Positions 24,807 through 34,420 of a stretch of DNA of 64,000 nt are shown here, one piece after another (position 1 is the first letter of the stretch; the number at the start of each line of letters is the position of its first letter). The notes beneath the pieces are model-generated. The model ran no database searches. It had not been told where the DNA came from and worked only from the letters and a program-made list of their open reading frames with translations. This DNA is from Hypoxylon rubiginosum (Eukaryota; Ascomycota; Sordariomycetes; Xylariales; Hypoxylaceae), in contig CADCXA010000001.1 of the NCBI GenBank assembly GCA_902806565.1, positions 1-64,000 on the forward strand, given 5' to 3'. Both the position numbers and the translations under genes were made by a program.

Positions 24807-25049
24807 TGTCACGAGACCGTTCAAGCGATATGGGTAACTAAGACGTTGTTCCACGAGGAGCTATAAACCTAACAGCTACGAGCGTCTTGGTATATACAGG
24901 AACGACGGACAAAGAAGCCCATCAGGCCAGAGAGCTCTACCTCCGATATCCCTAGTGGTGTAAACACCTGATATCGCTATTCCAGGGGTCACGATACCTC
25001 CTGGATAGTAAGGGCTAAGGTTTTGTGTAACAAGACCTATGTCCTGACA
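24807..25049 (+). mobile_element. Solo LTR, second copy
   Basis: 243 bp, TGTCACGAG...CCTGACA, flanked by the target duplication AGGTG (24802-24806, 25050-25054). It is closely related to 22943-23184 and differs mainly by transitions. It lies between palindrome arrays A and B, so it may have inserted into a once continuous array. Confidence 0.88.
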
Positions 25050-25171
25050 AGGTGATGTATGAATAAGGGCTGATCCAGGGGCACCAGAGCGAGGACTGGG
25101 GCAAGACATGAAAGGAGAGCTTCTTGTCCGTTTCGCTATCAACGCGAGATATCCTGGTCGATAACGGGGCC

Positions 25172-25575
25172 CGCGAAGAGTTCGCATGCTATTTTTCGGC
25201 CTTGCGAACTCTTCGCAATCTTGCATAAAAGGGGCGCGAAGAGTTCGCAGGGCCGCGAACCTTTCGCAACCGTTTTACTCAAGATTGCGAAAAGCTCGCG
25301 GTCTATTACCAGGGAGTGTTAAATATTTCCACTAGTTAGAAGAGGTTCGCAAATGGAAAAAGGAGTCCGCATCTTAGACTGTTCGGCCCGCAGATCGTCC
25401 GTAGGACATTTACGAGTGCGAACTATTCGCAACATATTTACGAGAGTGCGAACTCCTCGCATGCTATCCTCAAAGACCGCGAAAAGCTCGCAGATTTATT
25501 CCTATGACCTGCGAAGAGTTCGCGATGGCCGCAAAAAGCTCGCACCGTCTCTCTAAAGGGTGCGAACTCTTCGCG
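25172..25575. repeat. Array B of the 15-bp near-palindrome
   Basis: Clear units start at 25172, 25203, 25235, 25254, 25286, 25417, 25447, 25478, 25510, 25530 and 25561, with degenerate ones near 25337 and 25357. Outside the degenerate middle the steps are 31, 32, 19, 32 and then 30, 31, 32, 20, 31 bp. Typical unit: TGCGAAGAGTTCGCG. Several units have CTCGC in the right arm. Open frames that cross the array are by-products of the repeat. Confidence 0.9.
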
Positions 25576-27276
25576 GCCCCATTTCACCTGCCGTTGCAAG
25601 GGGTCATGGTCTATGCCTCGCAGACCTCTCCAGGTGGTAGGGCTACAGCTAAGCTATCTCCTCTGTTGGACAATAAAGAAATCTCGTCTCGGGTATATCC
25701 TAGACATCAAATCGTAAAGGCATACATGATGTTCTGGGGTGCCACATCTGGGCTACCACTGGCCCTTTCTTGTGGCGGTCTGTGTCAATCCTACTGGTGG
25801 ACTAGTGTTCTCGGGAGCCTGGTGTATGGAAAGTTGACAAGAGGAAACATACCCCTGGAGTGACTTTGCTGTTTACTAAGGGTTTTAACCCACTTGTCAA
25901 TATCTTAAGACGTCATTTCCGTGTTCTCATCTCAAGTTGAAGGCGACGATTTCAAAAGAGAATTTGAATTTGCCAAAAGAGTATTCAAAATCGTGGATCA
26001 GGGAACTTGAGTAAAACCTCGAGGTATCTGAAAGGGTGCTGAAAGGGTTTGATGCATGCTCGAACCATGACTCTGAACCTCCGAGTGTTTACTTAGCACT
26101 ACGCCCTGGGCTGTTGAAAGCGTGCGCAAGATCGTCCCTGGGTGTTCCTCTTCTATCAAGGCCTCTTCAAGCTCTTTACTCTCGGCTATCCAGAGAAACT
26201 AAGGTCAAGTTAGATGAATAAGGGTATGAAAATAGGCTTTCTTTGAAGTTATGGTGGAAGTGGAATGGGCCGGATAGTGTGTAGGCGGTAATAGAGGAAT
26301 AACGGATATATATAGACGGGCATATGGCGAACAAATAAAAGGCATTAAGCTTGATGAGCTTTCTTTTTTCCCCTCATCCCATCTAGGTCCAGAGATGAGG
26401 AGCGTTCATAGCTGTGTCCCTAGTGACAGTACCGAAGGCCTGCGGGATATTTTCTAAAAAAACAAGTCAGGCCCCTTAGCTGGTCTTCGACCGCTGTCAA
26501 GATTCTAGCCTTCTGCCATTTAACCCCTGGGACGAGAAGCTTGCAATGATGAGTGTTGGCTATGTCTCGATGATAACCATGCGATACGAGAAACAATTCT
26601 GAACCTGAGGGGCTCTTAAGCTCCAAGTATACAAGAGGCCCGCAAAAAGGGGCTTATCTCCTATGCTACCCCTTCCCGCATAATAGCGAAGTTACTGCGT
26701 CAACGATCTTCGGAGACCTAGGGGCCTGAGGGGACTAGAAATTCCCGAGTATATCACTGCTAGAGGTATTGGGGGGAGCAGTTGGAGTCCATATGTCGGA
26801 CATCGAGATGTCACTTGCTATATGCATAGTTCGGTGCTCGACAAACCGGCTACGCCCGTCGTCGGGCGAGAATGAGGTCTAGCTCACTCGACATGACCTA
26901 CGAGCACCAGCAATCCGTCACTTAATGTCACTTGATGGCTGAGCAATAAACCTGTCGCACTTGGTAGTGGTCGACACGAAAGCTGTGTAAAATCTTGCTA
27001 TTCCATTTTGAGATTGCTTCCCGCACTAATCTCCACCGTTGAAGCCATTCCGATTGAGTGACCTGGTGCTAGAACTGTCCAAAGTTCACTCTCTTCTTAT
27101 ACGGCACGACGCTCGTTTCTTAGGCGCATGTCATAGCAATTCGAGGATCATGGAGACTTCTACATGGTCTAGATAGGACGAGCAAATTGTTACAAGCAGC
27201 TCCGGGAAGTTGACTCTCGCGGCACCCTCCGCCGTTGCCGCAGGTTACAAGAGTGGCTATTAACTTTTCAGAAGAT
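25576..27276. other. Unassigned sequence between arrays B and C
   Basis: About 1.7 kb, GC-balanced. The open frames are short and unsupported (the longest, 25504-25863, begins inside array B). The only recognisable item is a possible LTR remnant near 26560-26660. Confidence 0.5.
26560..26660 (+). mobile_element. Possible degenerate LTR remnant
   Basis: The word order ACCATGCGATA, GAAACAA, GAACCTGAG and AAGTATACAAGAGGC resembles 46504-46620, which in turn resembles the middle of the solo LTRs. The ends cannot be placed and there is no target duplication. Confidence 0.35.
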
Positions 27277-27829
27277 GGTCGAATTTTCGCACTCTGGAAA
27301 AAGGGGTTGCGAGGAGTTCGCACTCTCAAAGATTTATACTGCGAAGAGTTCGCAGCCCCGCGAAGTTTTCGCACTCTTCTAGACAGATGCTGCGAAAGGT
27401 TCGCGGTACTTATCATTGAGTATGCGAATTCTTCGCAGCCTGGGAAAGGAGGCGCGAACATTTCGCGCTGCAAAAAGAGGAGCGCGAACTCTTCGCAACA
27501 AACAAGTTTTCGCATGCCCTGGAAATTCATCATACTGTCAAGATATCAAGGCATGAAAAGTTCGCATCCCTTACAATTGAAGTGCGAACCCTTCGCAGTT
27601 TAGAACAAGAGGCGCGAACTTATCGCGCTTCAAAAGGAAATGCTGCGAATAGTTCGCAGTCCCGTGAGCTTTTCGCACTTACTGCGAGCTATTCAAGCCT
27701 GGTCCAAGTATTCGCGTACCCTAGAAATTAAAGTGCGAACTCTTCGCAGAGGTTGCTAACTTCTCGCAGCTTTCGAAAGTAAGCTGCGAACTCCTCGCTG
27801 TCCAGGAAAGGGAGTGCGAACTTTTCGCA
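27277..27829. repeat. Array C of the 15-bp near-palindrome, about 20 units
   Basis: Units start at 27277, 27308, 27340, 27359, 27391, 27423, 27453, 27483, 27500, 27552, 27583, 27613, 27644, 27663, 27683, 27702, 27734, 27754, 27785 and 27815. Consensus TGCGAANNNTTCGCA; some units (27500, 27552, 27683, 27702) are degenerate in one arm. Steps are 17-20 or 30-32 bp, with a single 52. The centre is free, often GAG or its complement CTC, so units occur in both orientations. Spacer sequences are unrelated. CpG and CpA are kept, so the array is not RIP-mutated. Confidence 0.92.
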
Positions 27830-28194
27830 GTTCCTCAAACCTTTTGCTGCCGAAGAAAATGAAAATAGTAATGCTGAAAAGCAGCATCGTGGTAAAATCA
27901 TATGGCAACACCGCTATAACTTAAGGACCATCACGTATCGCTCACCACTATCAAGAGATTCGAAACGTTTAAATCAAGGTCCGCGTTCAACGGACAAGAC
28001 GTACACAGGACAAGCACAAGCATTACCCACCCAATTGGTCCGATGTCACTTACATCACGCAATAGTCCAGTGGTCCTAGAATGAAGTCAAGAGTCAGACG
28101 TAGTAGTGCGCATCGAAAATCTTTCAAGGCAATGCCAATCTATTCCACTCCCACGAGAAATGAGGAGACAGGAAACCCCCCAAGTAGCTTTATG
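27830..28194. other. Unassigned sequence
   Basis: GC-balanced. No open frame, repeat unit or RNA gene recognised. Confidence 0.45.
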
Positions 28195-28612
28195 TCACAA
28201 CGTCCTGAAGAGAAGCAGCCCCGACAGAGTCAGATCGGCTCTTAGATTCTCCAGCTTGGGAATATATCCAATATGCTGGCAAATATCATCGAGGTTCGTA
28301 GACTGAAGTCGTCTTAGCCCATCAAATCCGGTGTAGACCCTGAAATGTCGGCTTCTCGGTTGAATCGGATCTATCCCCTGAAGGCGATCACGCAGTCCGA
28401 TGCCGGTTTCTTGTCTCACGAGATCTTCAGGAGCTGTGTCCACAGGTCCATTAGTTTATGCACTCCACGAGGCGTGTAAGTGTTGTAGTGTTGCTAGAAT
28501 CGCTGTGCCTTGCGTGATACCTTCTATCGCAGCCATTGAGCCCTCTCGGATGGAGCCAATGATACATGCTGCCAGTTTTTCTTCGTCTATCTTCGTGGTG
28601 TGCTCGCGATCT
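28195..28612 (-). pseudogene. Gene relic with one in-frame stop, hypothetical
   Basis: On the minus strand one register reads as plausible protein from about 28612 to 28195, broken by a single TAA near 28455. The upstream half includes KIDEEKLAACIIGSIREGS. The downstream half starts after the stop and runs 80 residues. Other registers are less protein-like. I do not recognise the family. It could be a C-terminal fragment, because stops precede it. Confidence 0.35.
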
Positions 28613-28614
28613 TC

Positions 28615-28700
28615 GTCCGACGCTAAATCCCAATCCTAATCCTGTTTTAATGCCCCCGCCACCAAACGTCAGAAGCAATAACAAGACCCGGACGCGTATA
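28615..28700 (+). pseudogene. Fragment of the charged-repeat region of the 914-residue protein family
   Basis: The plus strand from about 28617 (GACGCTAAATCCCAATCC ... AAACGTCAGAAGCAA) closely follows 30510-30560 and 30420-30465 in the gene at 30255-32999, which encode its Asp/Ser/Arg-rich repeats. An orphan piece of another paralog, about 1.6 kb upstream of the intact gene. Confidence 0.45.
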
Positions 28701-28765
28701 TCAACTCCAATATTGATCCATACCAAGTCGCTTTTATCTGAGTTCAATCCACCTGCAAATCAAGA

Positions 28766-29080
28766 CCCACGTGGCAAAAGCGCCTGGTTGTATGTGGCCC
28801 ATGTATTGCCGTGCATGGGAACATAAATGGGTTCGAGTCCCATCGTGGTTTAACTATCCGATCCTTGGGGTGGGTTTTTTATCTCCCTTTGAGGCTCGCT
28901 AGGCGTTGGGACTCGGGAGGCTGGTTTTCCTAAAACAAAATGGATCAGCTAAGCTAGCTCTGATTAAAGGCCCCTATATAAAGCAAGCGAAAGGAAGAAA
29001 TACACACGAGCAGGAACAGCGGTGGATTCCACGAATAGCGCGTAACGTGAAGGTTCCAGAGCCTTTGTCTCCCGAACTTC
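28766..29080 (+). mobile_element. tRNA-derived SINE, copy 1 (damaged)
   Basis: Starts CCCACGTGGC and keeps the B-box-like GGGTTCGAGTCCC, then a body shared with 33420-33875: AAATGGATCAGCTA, AAAGGCCCCTATATA, AAAGCAAGCGAA, AGCGGTGGATT. About ten bases of the A box are deleted, so it is probably silent. Similarity fades after about 29080, and the 3' end of the full copy is not found. Confidence 0.7.
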
Positions 29081-29940
29081 ACGCACAATTTCAGACACAA
29101 GCTATCAATCTACATCAGTTCTCCCGCGTTTAACAGCGCAATTCACAGCTTCCCCTGCAACGGAATAACAATCCAATCTAATCAACATAAGAATCTGAAC
29201 TACGTTTCAGAGTGGCCCCTTGCACTCCGTCCGCTAGTTCCATTATAACTCGCCTGTGTACCTGGTGGTGATGTATAGGATCCTATTCCCAGATATTGAC
29301 ACCACGCCCACCACTTCCATAGTTATTTAATAACACTTACTAACATACTTGACTGATTTCAACTGTACCCCAGTACCCTCAACAGGAAAGAAGCTATTAT
29401 AAACCCTACAAGAACGCCACCACCCATCGGAGGTGCAGGACAGTCAGATTAACGAGTTTTACATCAAGCGTACCTTCACCCTCGTCTTCCTAGTAAAAGT
29501 CGTAAGAGTTCCTAAAAGAGAGACTTGTAAATTCATGTCACGGGAGACACTAATAGGCGAGGCGATTATAATTTACAAAGTTACGCCACACGCTGATAGG
29601 ATTACAGACAGATATACGCCAGTCGGGCACCTCCATCAAGTCTAGAGCTTACAGGGCCATGTATAATTTGGTGATAAAATCTGCTCGAAGGCTACCATAG
29701 CGGCAAAATATAATCCCTAACAATGGCTCTCCTCTACGAGAATGATGCCTTGGAAATATCCGAACGGTTTGCATTTAGGGAATAGTTTATTTAATAATAA
29801 TTTTATCTAGGTCAATGGTTGGTTCAAAGGAATGGTCTTATTCAATAATAGGTTTGTCCATAAGAATAGTTGCTCGGGGGAATGGTTTCATCTAATACAG
29901 CCAAATCAGTAGATGAATATCGAGCAATCATATAAACGGT
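29081..29940. other. Unassigned sequence
   Basis: GC-balanced to slightly AT-rich. The longest frames (about 70 codons at 29433-29645) have no support. A run of related GGAATRGTTT words between 29780 and 29900 may be a small decayed tandem repeat. Confidence 0.4.
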
Positions 29941-30254
29941 CACAGGTAAAGCTAGGAGGCTACCTATGCATGTAGGTAGGGTCCTGAAAGATACCTACCT
30001 AGGTAGACCAAGTACCTTGAATTCACTCGTACCTAGGTACCTTAGGCAGGTACGCAGTTTTAGGGTTTAAGCTAGGTGCGCTGTGCACACGGTATCCGCG
30101 CAACGCGTCGCCAACCATCTCGTCGCCCACCACGGCGGGGTTTTCCTTTTGTGTCCTTCTATTTTCCTTCTTTCTTTTCCCTACTATTTTTTCCCTTCAG
30201 AATTTCTTCGCATCTCGCGAAACACACCATACCGCATCATCACATATTGCGACT
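29941..30254 (+). promoter_or_regulatory. Promoter and leader shared with the paralog at 48323
   Basis: The order of words matches 47960-48322: CACAGGTAAAG, GACCAAGTACCT, GAATTCACTCGTACCTA, an ACGCGT, ATCTCGTCGCCCACC, a CT-rich stretch, then TATTGCGACTA just before the start. ACGCGT at 30103-30108 is the core of the G1/S (MBF) box in yeasts, so cell-cycle control is possible but only inferred. ACCTAGGT palindromes recur. Confidence 0.7.
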
Positions 30255-32999
30255 ATGACGAAGTACAAAGGAAAAGGCCGCGACGGCCAGTCTAGATCAT
30301 CGACAACCGCTACGACTTCGCGTAATGCAGCCAATACCTCAGCAACAGCCAGTCGTAAGACAGGTGCCGGCAAACGCGCCCGTAAGAGTGATACCTCAGA
30401 TGTAGATTCTGATGCCAAACTTGACGCTGAATCCCAACCCCGATCCCGCCACAATGCCAAACGTCACAAGAGACAGCAGCAAGACTTGGACTCGGATGTA
30501 GACACCGACACTAGATCCCGACTCCAATCCTACCGCAATGCCTCCGACAAACGTCAGAAGAAGAAGAAGCAGCAAGACTCGGACTCGGATACAGAATCCG
30601 ATGTTAGATACCAATCGCGATCCCGAAAGCCGCTTCCATCCAAGTCCTCCAAGACACGACATGCCTCATACTCAGATACAGAATCTGACATTGTTCCTCG
30701 CCGATCCCGTCACAAGACGAGTTCACCCAAACGTAAGATACGACACGACTCCTCTCATGACGATTCACCTCCATCGGACGACGACTCGCCCCCCTCGTCC
30801 CAATCCTCCTCTGCCGATGAAGGGAGTAGAATAAAAAAGAAGAGTGAGACGGGTCAGGGGAAGGACAAGCATAACAACAATGGCAAGAAGGACGAAAAGG
30901 ATAAGGGAAAAGAGAATGACGAACTCCAGGTCGTGATGAAAGGAATGAGAAAGAAGGAGAATAATCGGATTGCAGTCGCGATGTCTTCGGCCAGAGATTA
31001 CATGAAGAAACACTTTCCGGCCATGACTAAGGAACGCTTCGAGAAGTTAGCCCCCAAGTATCCCCATGGATTTACGCAGGAGGGGTACGAGGTGGCTGAG
31101 GCGAAGTGGATGGTCGATCCCCTCAGACCCCTTCTCTTAGGACAACATCAACGTTTTCGAGAGTCCTTCCTTGCCGTCTACCGTACACTCCTGCGGTATT
31201 ACAACTGCCTTTATGAGGACTTCATAGGACCGAGATTCCAGCTCCAATACGACAATGGCGATAACCCTAAAGTTATTCTACACGGCGACAGGGACGAAGA
31301 CGCTAAGCAGATTATATACGACCCTTTCCCGTCTAAGGCCTTCTTTGACAATCTGAATTGTCTCCTTTTACAACCCGTGTGGTTTGGGAACCTCGAGCGG
31401 CTAGCCACCTGTTTACAGTTTGTGAATATACTACGAACCAACGATACCTGCCCATGGAACTTGGTAGATTGCGACGATGAAAGCTTATTTTTCAAGACCT
31501 GGCAACGCGTGGTCAAGGAGAACTTAGATGCCGAGAAGCCCACAGAAGACCTTTTTGCGCAAGTCAAGGCGAGGTTCGGCAACCAGGGCCTCTACTGTGC
31601 ACTGTTCGACCAGATTATCGATTCTGTGCGAGCCAAGCGCCGGCCATCCGAGGACCACACTTCAAAGCGCAGGAGCAACGGTGATCCTTACTTCATCAAG
31701 GCCGTAGATCTCACTATTCTCATGCACGCCCTTGATAACATTGGTTATTTTGGGATCCCTTTGCTACATACTGCTTGCTTTACAGAGGCCGCCGTAAAGT
31801 TTTCGAGACCAGATCAGGATTACCCGCGCGCCAGCCAATTTACTGAGGCGCGAGACCAAGAGATCATCTACACTAGGATGATGCGTCAAAGAGTCACCAA
31901 TGATATCAGCAAGGACGCCATACAGGGCGACGGTACTCTCAACGACATTCGCGACGATGGCAATAGGCCACCGGAGCCTATCGCCAACGTGTCAGAGCAA
32001 CGAGCAAGGGGCTCCATGACTCTGAGACAGAGAAGCAACTCGTGTGCAGACTCCTCATTCTCTCATCCCAAGGAAGCGAGAAAGGCCGAGGTAGGCCACG
32101 AATTGTCTCCTGTTGAAGACGTATCTACCGAAGGACGAGGCTTACCTACGGCCAACCCACCCCCCCGGCGTGAGATTCCTAGCATGTCCGTTCCATTTAC
32201 GGAACCGGCCGAAAGCATCCTTACTCCGGAGCGCGCATCGACCAACATTCAGTCGCCGAAGGTAAACATAGAAAGGCGGGTGTCGCCGCAGCCAAGTAGC
32301 AAGAACTCATCCCAGAGTACCAAGCCAATGCATCCCCCCACACCTCATTCTAATGCTCCGTTCGACACCAGAGGAATACAGTCTCTAGCCGTTAGTCGCA
32401 ACCCCCCTTCGATTACCACAATGAAGCCTTTGGGACCCAATCGCATCCTTGCAACGGAAGGCCAAAGGGATACTAGAGGAATACAATCTCCTGCCTTTGG
32501 TCGCGACGGTCTTTCGAATACCAGAATGCGGCCTTCTGAACCCGATCGAATCCCTGCCGGGGGACGTCCACACAATGGTGCTCATGATAGTCGGCCGACA
32601 CATCGTAACGACAATCTGTTCGGGACAAGTTCCTTAGCTTCGAGTGCTAGTAGCCTATCTCAGCCGCAAGTCGACTCTGCGCCGGTGAAGAGGTTGGCAA
32701 AAAGGAACGATGAGATATTGCCAGCTGGGAATAGACCAACATCTACGCGCGCAATTGATAATCGACCTTCCTTGTCGGCCGAAGATATTCTCGAAATCGC
32801 TATCAAAGAAGAAGGGGAAGTGGATGAGAACGATGACGAGGAGGATGTTGATAAGACTTTCCCTGATCACTCGAAGGACAGACCAAGTAATGGAGACCAG
32901 AAAAAGAAGTGGAGAGCGAGAGGCAAGCGAGGAAGTGGTATTAATAAGAAACAACGGCTACTATCTGAAAGGCACAATGCAAGCCATTCTCGCTGGTAG
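30255..32999 (+). CDS. Subtelomeric family protein, long paralog (914 aa), unknown function
   Basis: An intron-less frame starting ATG after a CT-rich leader. Residues 1-235 are disordered, with Ser/Asp runs alternating with Arg/Lys, and share RKTGAGK with the paralog at 48323. Residues about 245-550 form the conserved domain: KKHFPAMTKERFEKLAPKYP, DPLRPLLLGQHQ, AVYRTLLRYYNCLYEDFIGP, DPYFIKA and EIIYTRMMR all have near-identical counterparts. The remaining ~360 residues are a disordered tail absent from the paralog, with two ~35-residue repeats starting DTRGIQS (about 703-772), an acidic stretch near 856-875 and a basic, nuclear-signal-like end. No catalytic motif seen. Composition suggests a nuclear protein. 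I do not recognise the domain. Confidence 0.85.
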   Translation: MTKYKGKGRDGQSRSSTTATTSRNAANTSATASRKTGAGKRARKSDTSDVDSDAKLDAESQPRSRHNAKRHKRQQQDLDSDVDTDTRSRLQSYRNASDKRQKKKKQQDSDSDTESDVRYQSRSRKPLPSKSSKTRHASYSDTESDIVPRRSRHKTSSPKRKIRHDSSHDDSPPSDDDSPPSSQSSSADEGSRIKKKSETGQGKDKHNNNGKKDEKDKGKENDELQVVMKGMRKKENNRIAVAMSSARDYMKKHFPAMTKERFEKLAPKYPHGFTQEGYEVAEAKWMVDPLRPLLLGQHQRFRESFLAVYRTLLRYYNCLYEDFIGPRFQLQYDNGDNPKVILHGDRDEDAKQIIYDPFPSKAFFDNLNCLLLQPVWFGNLERLATCLQFVNILRTNDTCPWNLVDCDDESLFFKTWQRVVKENLDAEKPTEDLFAQVKARFGNQGLYCALFDQIIDSVRAKRRPSEDHTSKRRSNGDPYFIKAVDLTILMHALDNIGYFGIPLLHTACFTEAAVKFSRPDQDYPRASQFTEARDQEIIYTRMMRQRVTNDISKDAIQGDGTLNDIRDDGNRPPEPIANVSEQRARGSMTLRQRSNSCADSSFSHPKEARKAEVGHELSPVEDVSTEGRGLPTANPPPRREIPSMSVPFTEPAESILTPERASTNIQSPKVNIERRVSPQPSSKNSSQSTKPMHPPTPHSNAPFDTRGIQSLAVSRNPPSITTMKPLGPNRILATEGQRDTRGIQSPAFGRDGLSNTRMRPSEPDRIPAGGRPHNGAHDSRPTHRNDNLFGTSSLASSASSLSQPQVDSAPVKRLAKRNDEILPAGNRPTSTRAIDNRPSLSAEDILEIAIKEEGEVDENDDEEDVDKTFPDHSKDRPSNGDQKKKWRARGKRGSGINKKQRLLSERHNASHSRW

Positions 33000-33403
33000 C
33001 CTGGGTCGGTACTGGAAGGTAAGGGTTCAAGCCGGCTGACCTTTGAGTTAGTCGGCTAGGCAGAGAAAAAGGTTCCTCGGTGCCTTGCTACCTACCTAAG
33101 GTACCTATGTATGGAAGAACCTATGTAGTCATAGTTTTTCGCAGTCTAGTTTTCGGGCTCCTCGCCCATCAACGTCGTTGTTTTTGCACCTTTTGGTTTT
33201 GCGCCGTGATAATGACTGTCGTCTTGATGACTCTTGTTAGAGCCTTGTAGTAATTATAATCATAGTTCATGATGCTATTTTCTAATTAGGTACCTCTTTT
33301 GAGAAACAGGCCAAAAAGATAGTTCTCTATGGATGACCACTAACTAACTTCTCATACATGATAAATGACATGAGACGCCGTTCTAGGTGCTAGACAATCT
33401 CTC
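33000..33403. other. 3' flank of the 914-residue gene
   Basis: No open frame of note. Contains several GGTACCT words (33090-33110, 33289). No terminator motif can be assigned. Confidence 0.45.
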
Positions 33404-33419
33404 TTAAAGGGGCAAATAA

Positions 33420-33875
33420 CCCACGTGGCGCAGTGGTTAAAAGCGCCTGGCTGTGTGTGGCCCATGCACTGCAATACATAGGGACATAAGTGGGTTCGAA
33501 TCCCGCCGTGGTTTATTTAACCATCCGATTCTCAGGTTTTTTCATCCCACTTTAAAGCTCGCCGGGCGTCGGGAGGGTGGTTTCTAAGACGTTAGAATAG
33601 GCGGGCTCGGAGAAGGGTTTTTCCTGAAGCGAAATGGATCAGCTAGTTAAAGCTGGCGCCCTGGTTAGAAAAAGCCCCTATATCTGTATAAAGCAAGCGA
33701 AGGGGAGGAAATATAAATAAGTAGAAATAGCGGTGGATTTTTATATATTAGGTAAAACTTTAGCTCTGTCTCCTTAAAGGTACTCCAGACATCCTATACG
33801 CCATTATTACACGTCGCTATACCAATAAATATATTATATATCTAGGTAGTTAGCCGGACGTAAACAAATTCATCA
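33420..33875 (+). mobile_element. tRNA-derived SINE, full-length copy 2
   Basis: A 456-bp unit with a tRNA-like head (A box, B box, CCACG...CGTGG ends) and a ~360-bp body. It is flanked by a 16-bp direct repeat, TTAAAGGGGCAAATAA at 33404-33419 and 33876-33891, with one mismatch, which is a target duplication of the long, variable type made by SINEs. The body matches copies at 28766 and 50808, including the 3' end GTAGTTAGCCGGAC(G/A)TAAAC shared with the latter. Not a working tRNA gene: A and B boxes are about 20 bases further apart than usual, and the acceptor stem is bulged. Confidence 0.85.
33426..33503 (+). promoter_or_regulatory. RNA polymerase III A and B boxes of the SINE
   Basis: The A box TGGCGCAGTGG (33426-33436) and B box GGTTCGAATCC (33493-33503) match internal pol III promoter consensus. 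They start 67 bp apart, against roughly 44 in an intron-less tRNA. Confidence 0.75.
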
Positions 33876-33891
33876 TTAAGGGGGCAAATAA

Positions 33892-34218
33892 TTCTAATGG
33901 CCAAAATGGTCACCAAAGTGATTATATAGAGATAGTTGAAGTACAAGATATAACAACGAATAATTTAAGGCTGTGCGCTACAGGATCAAGTTAATTCATC
34001 TCCCGAGTGTTGGCAACTTGACTAGCAACCCTGTCTGAGTCCGGTATGAGATACCAGGCCAAGGCAGGCTTCAGGTTAAACATCACCTAGCCAGGCAAGC
34101 AGAATATAGGCGAGTGCGTGGCCGGAAGTTGTAAGTTCATGGCCCGAATGTCGTGACGAGTCTAACATAGAAAAGGGGAAGCCATCTGCGCCATATTCGA
34201 GTTTTCAAATTTCCTTCG
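33892..34218. other. Unassigned sequence
   Basis: No gene, RNA or repeat recognised. Confidence 0.4.
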
Positions 34219-34420
34219 TGTCACGAGGCCTACCACGCGGTTAGGGGATAACTAGACATCCCGTTGCACAGATAACCATAGTACCAAGGGCTCCACAGTT
34301 CCAGATATATAAGAGGCAAGGCCAAAGGGCCTAGGAATAAAGGTGGACGATCTCTTATTCCATCTCCTTCTCGTACTGACAAACATATAACCTTATGGCG
34401 GTAAGGGTAAGGCCCTGACA
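34219..34420 (+). mobile_element. Solo LTR-like unit, divergent family member
   Basis: 202 bp with the same termini as the other solo LTRs (TGTCACGAG ... CCCTGACA) and an internal TATATAAG. The flanking five bases (CTTCG and AATAA) do not match, so target duplications are lost or one end is wrong. The interior is only loosely similar to the copies at 22943 and 24807. Confidence 0.6.

Noticed and set aside
25172..25575. Heat-shock elements
   Set aside because: Heat-shock factor sites need GAANNTTC with a two-base gap. Here the gap is three bases and the flanking GC is conserved.
25353..25863. Open frames across arrays B and C as genes (also 27120-27603)
   Set aside because: The peptides are repeated translations of the palindrome motif. 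Similar frames exist on both strands, with no start context or codon signal.
24442..27829. The palindrome arrays as a CRISPR array
   Set aside because: The repeated word is only 15 bp and imperfect, spacer length takes two values including 2-5 bp, there are no cas genes, and the context is a eukaryotic telomere end.
13871..31000. Homology between copia Gag and the two host paralogs in their Ser/Asp-rich parts
   Set aside because: Shared composition only. No ordered alignment beyond low-complexity runs, and the conserved domain of the paralogs is absent from Gag.
33420..33512. A functional tRNA gene at the SINE head
   Set aside because: A and B boxes are too far apart for a simple tRNA, the acceptor stem has a bulge, and a body with SINE copies and a target duplication follows.
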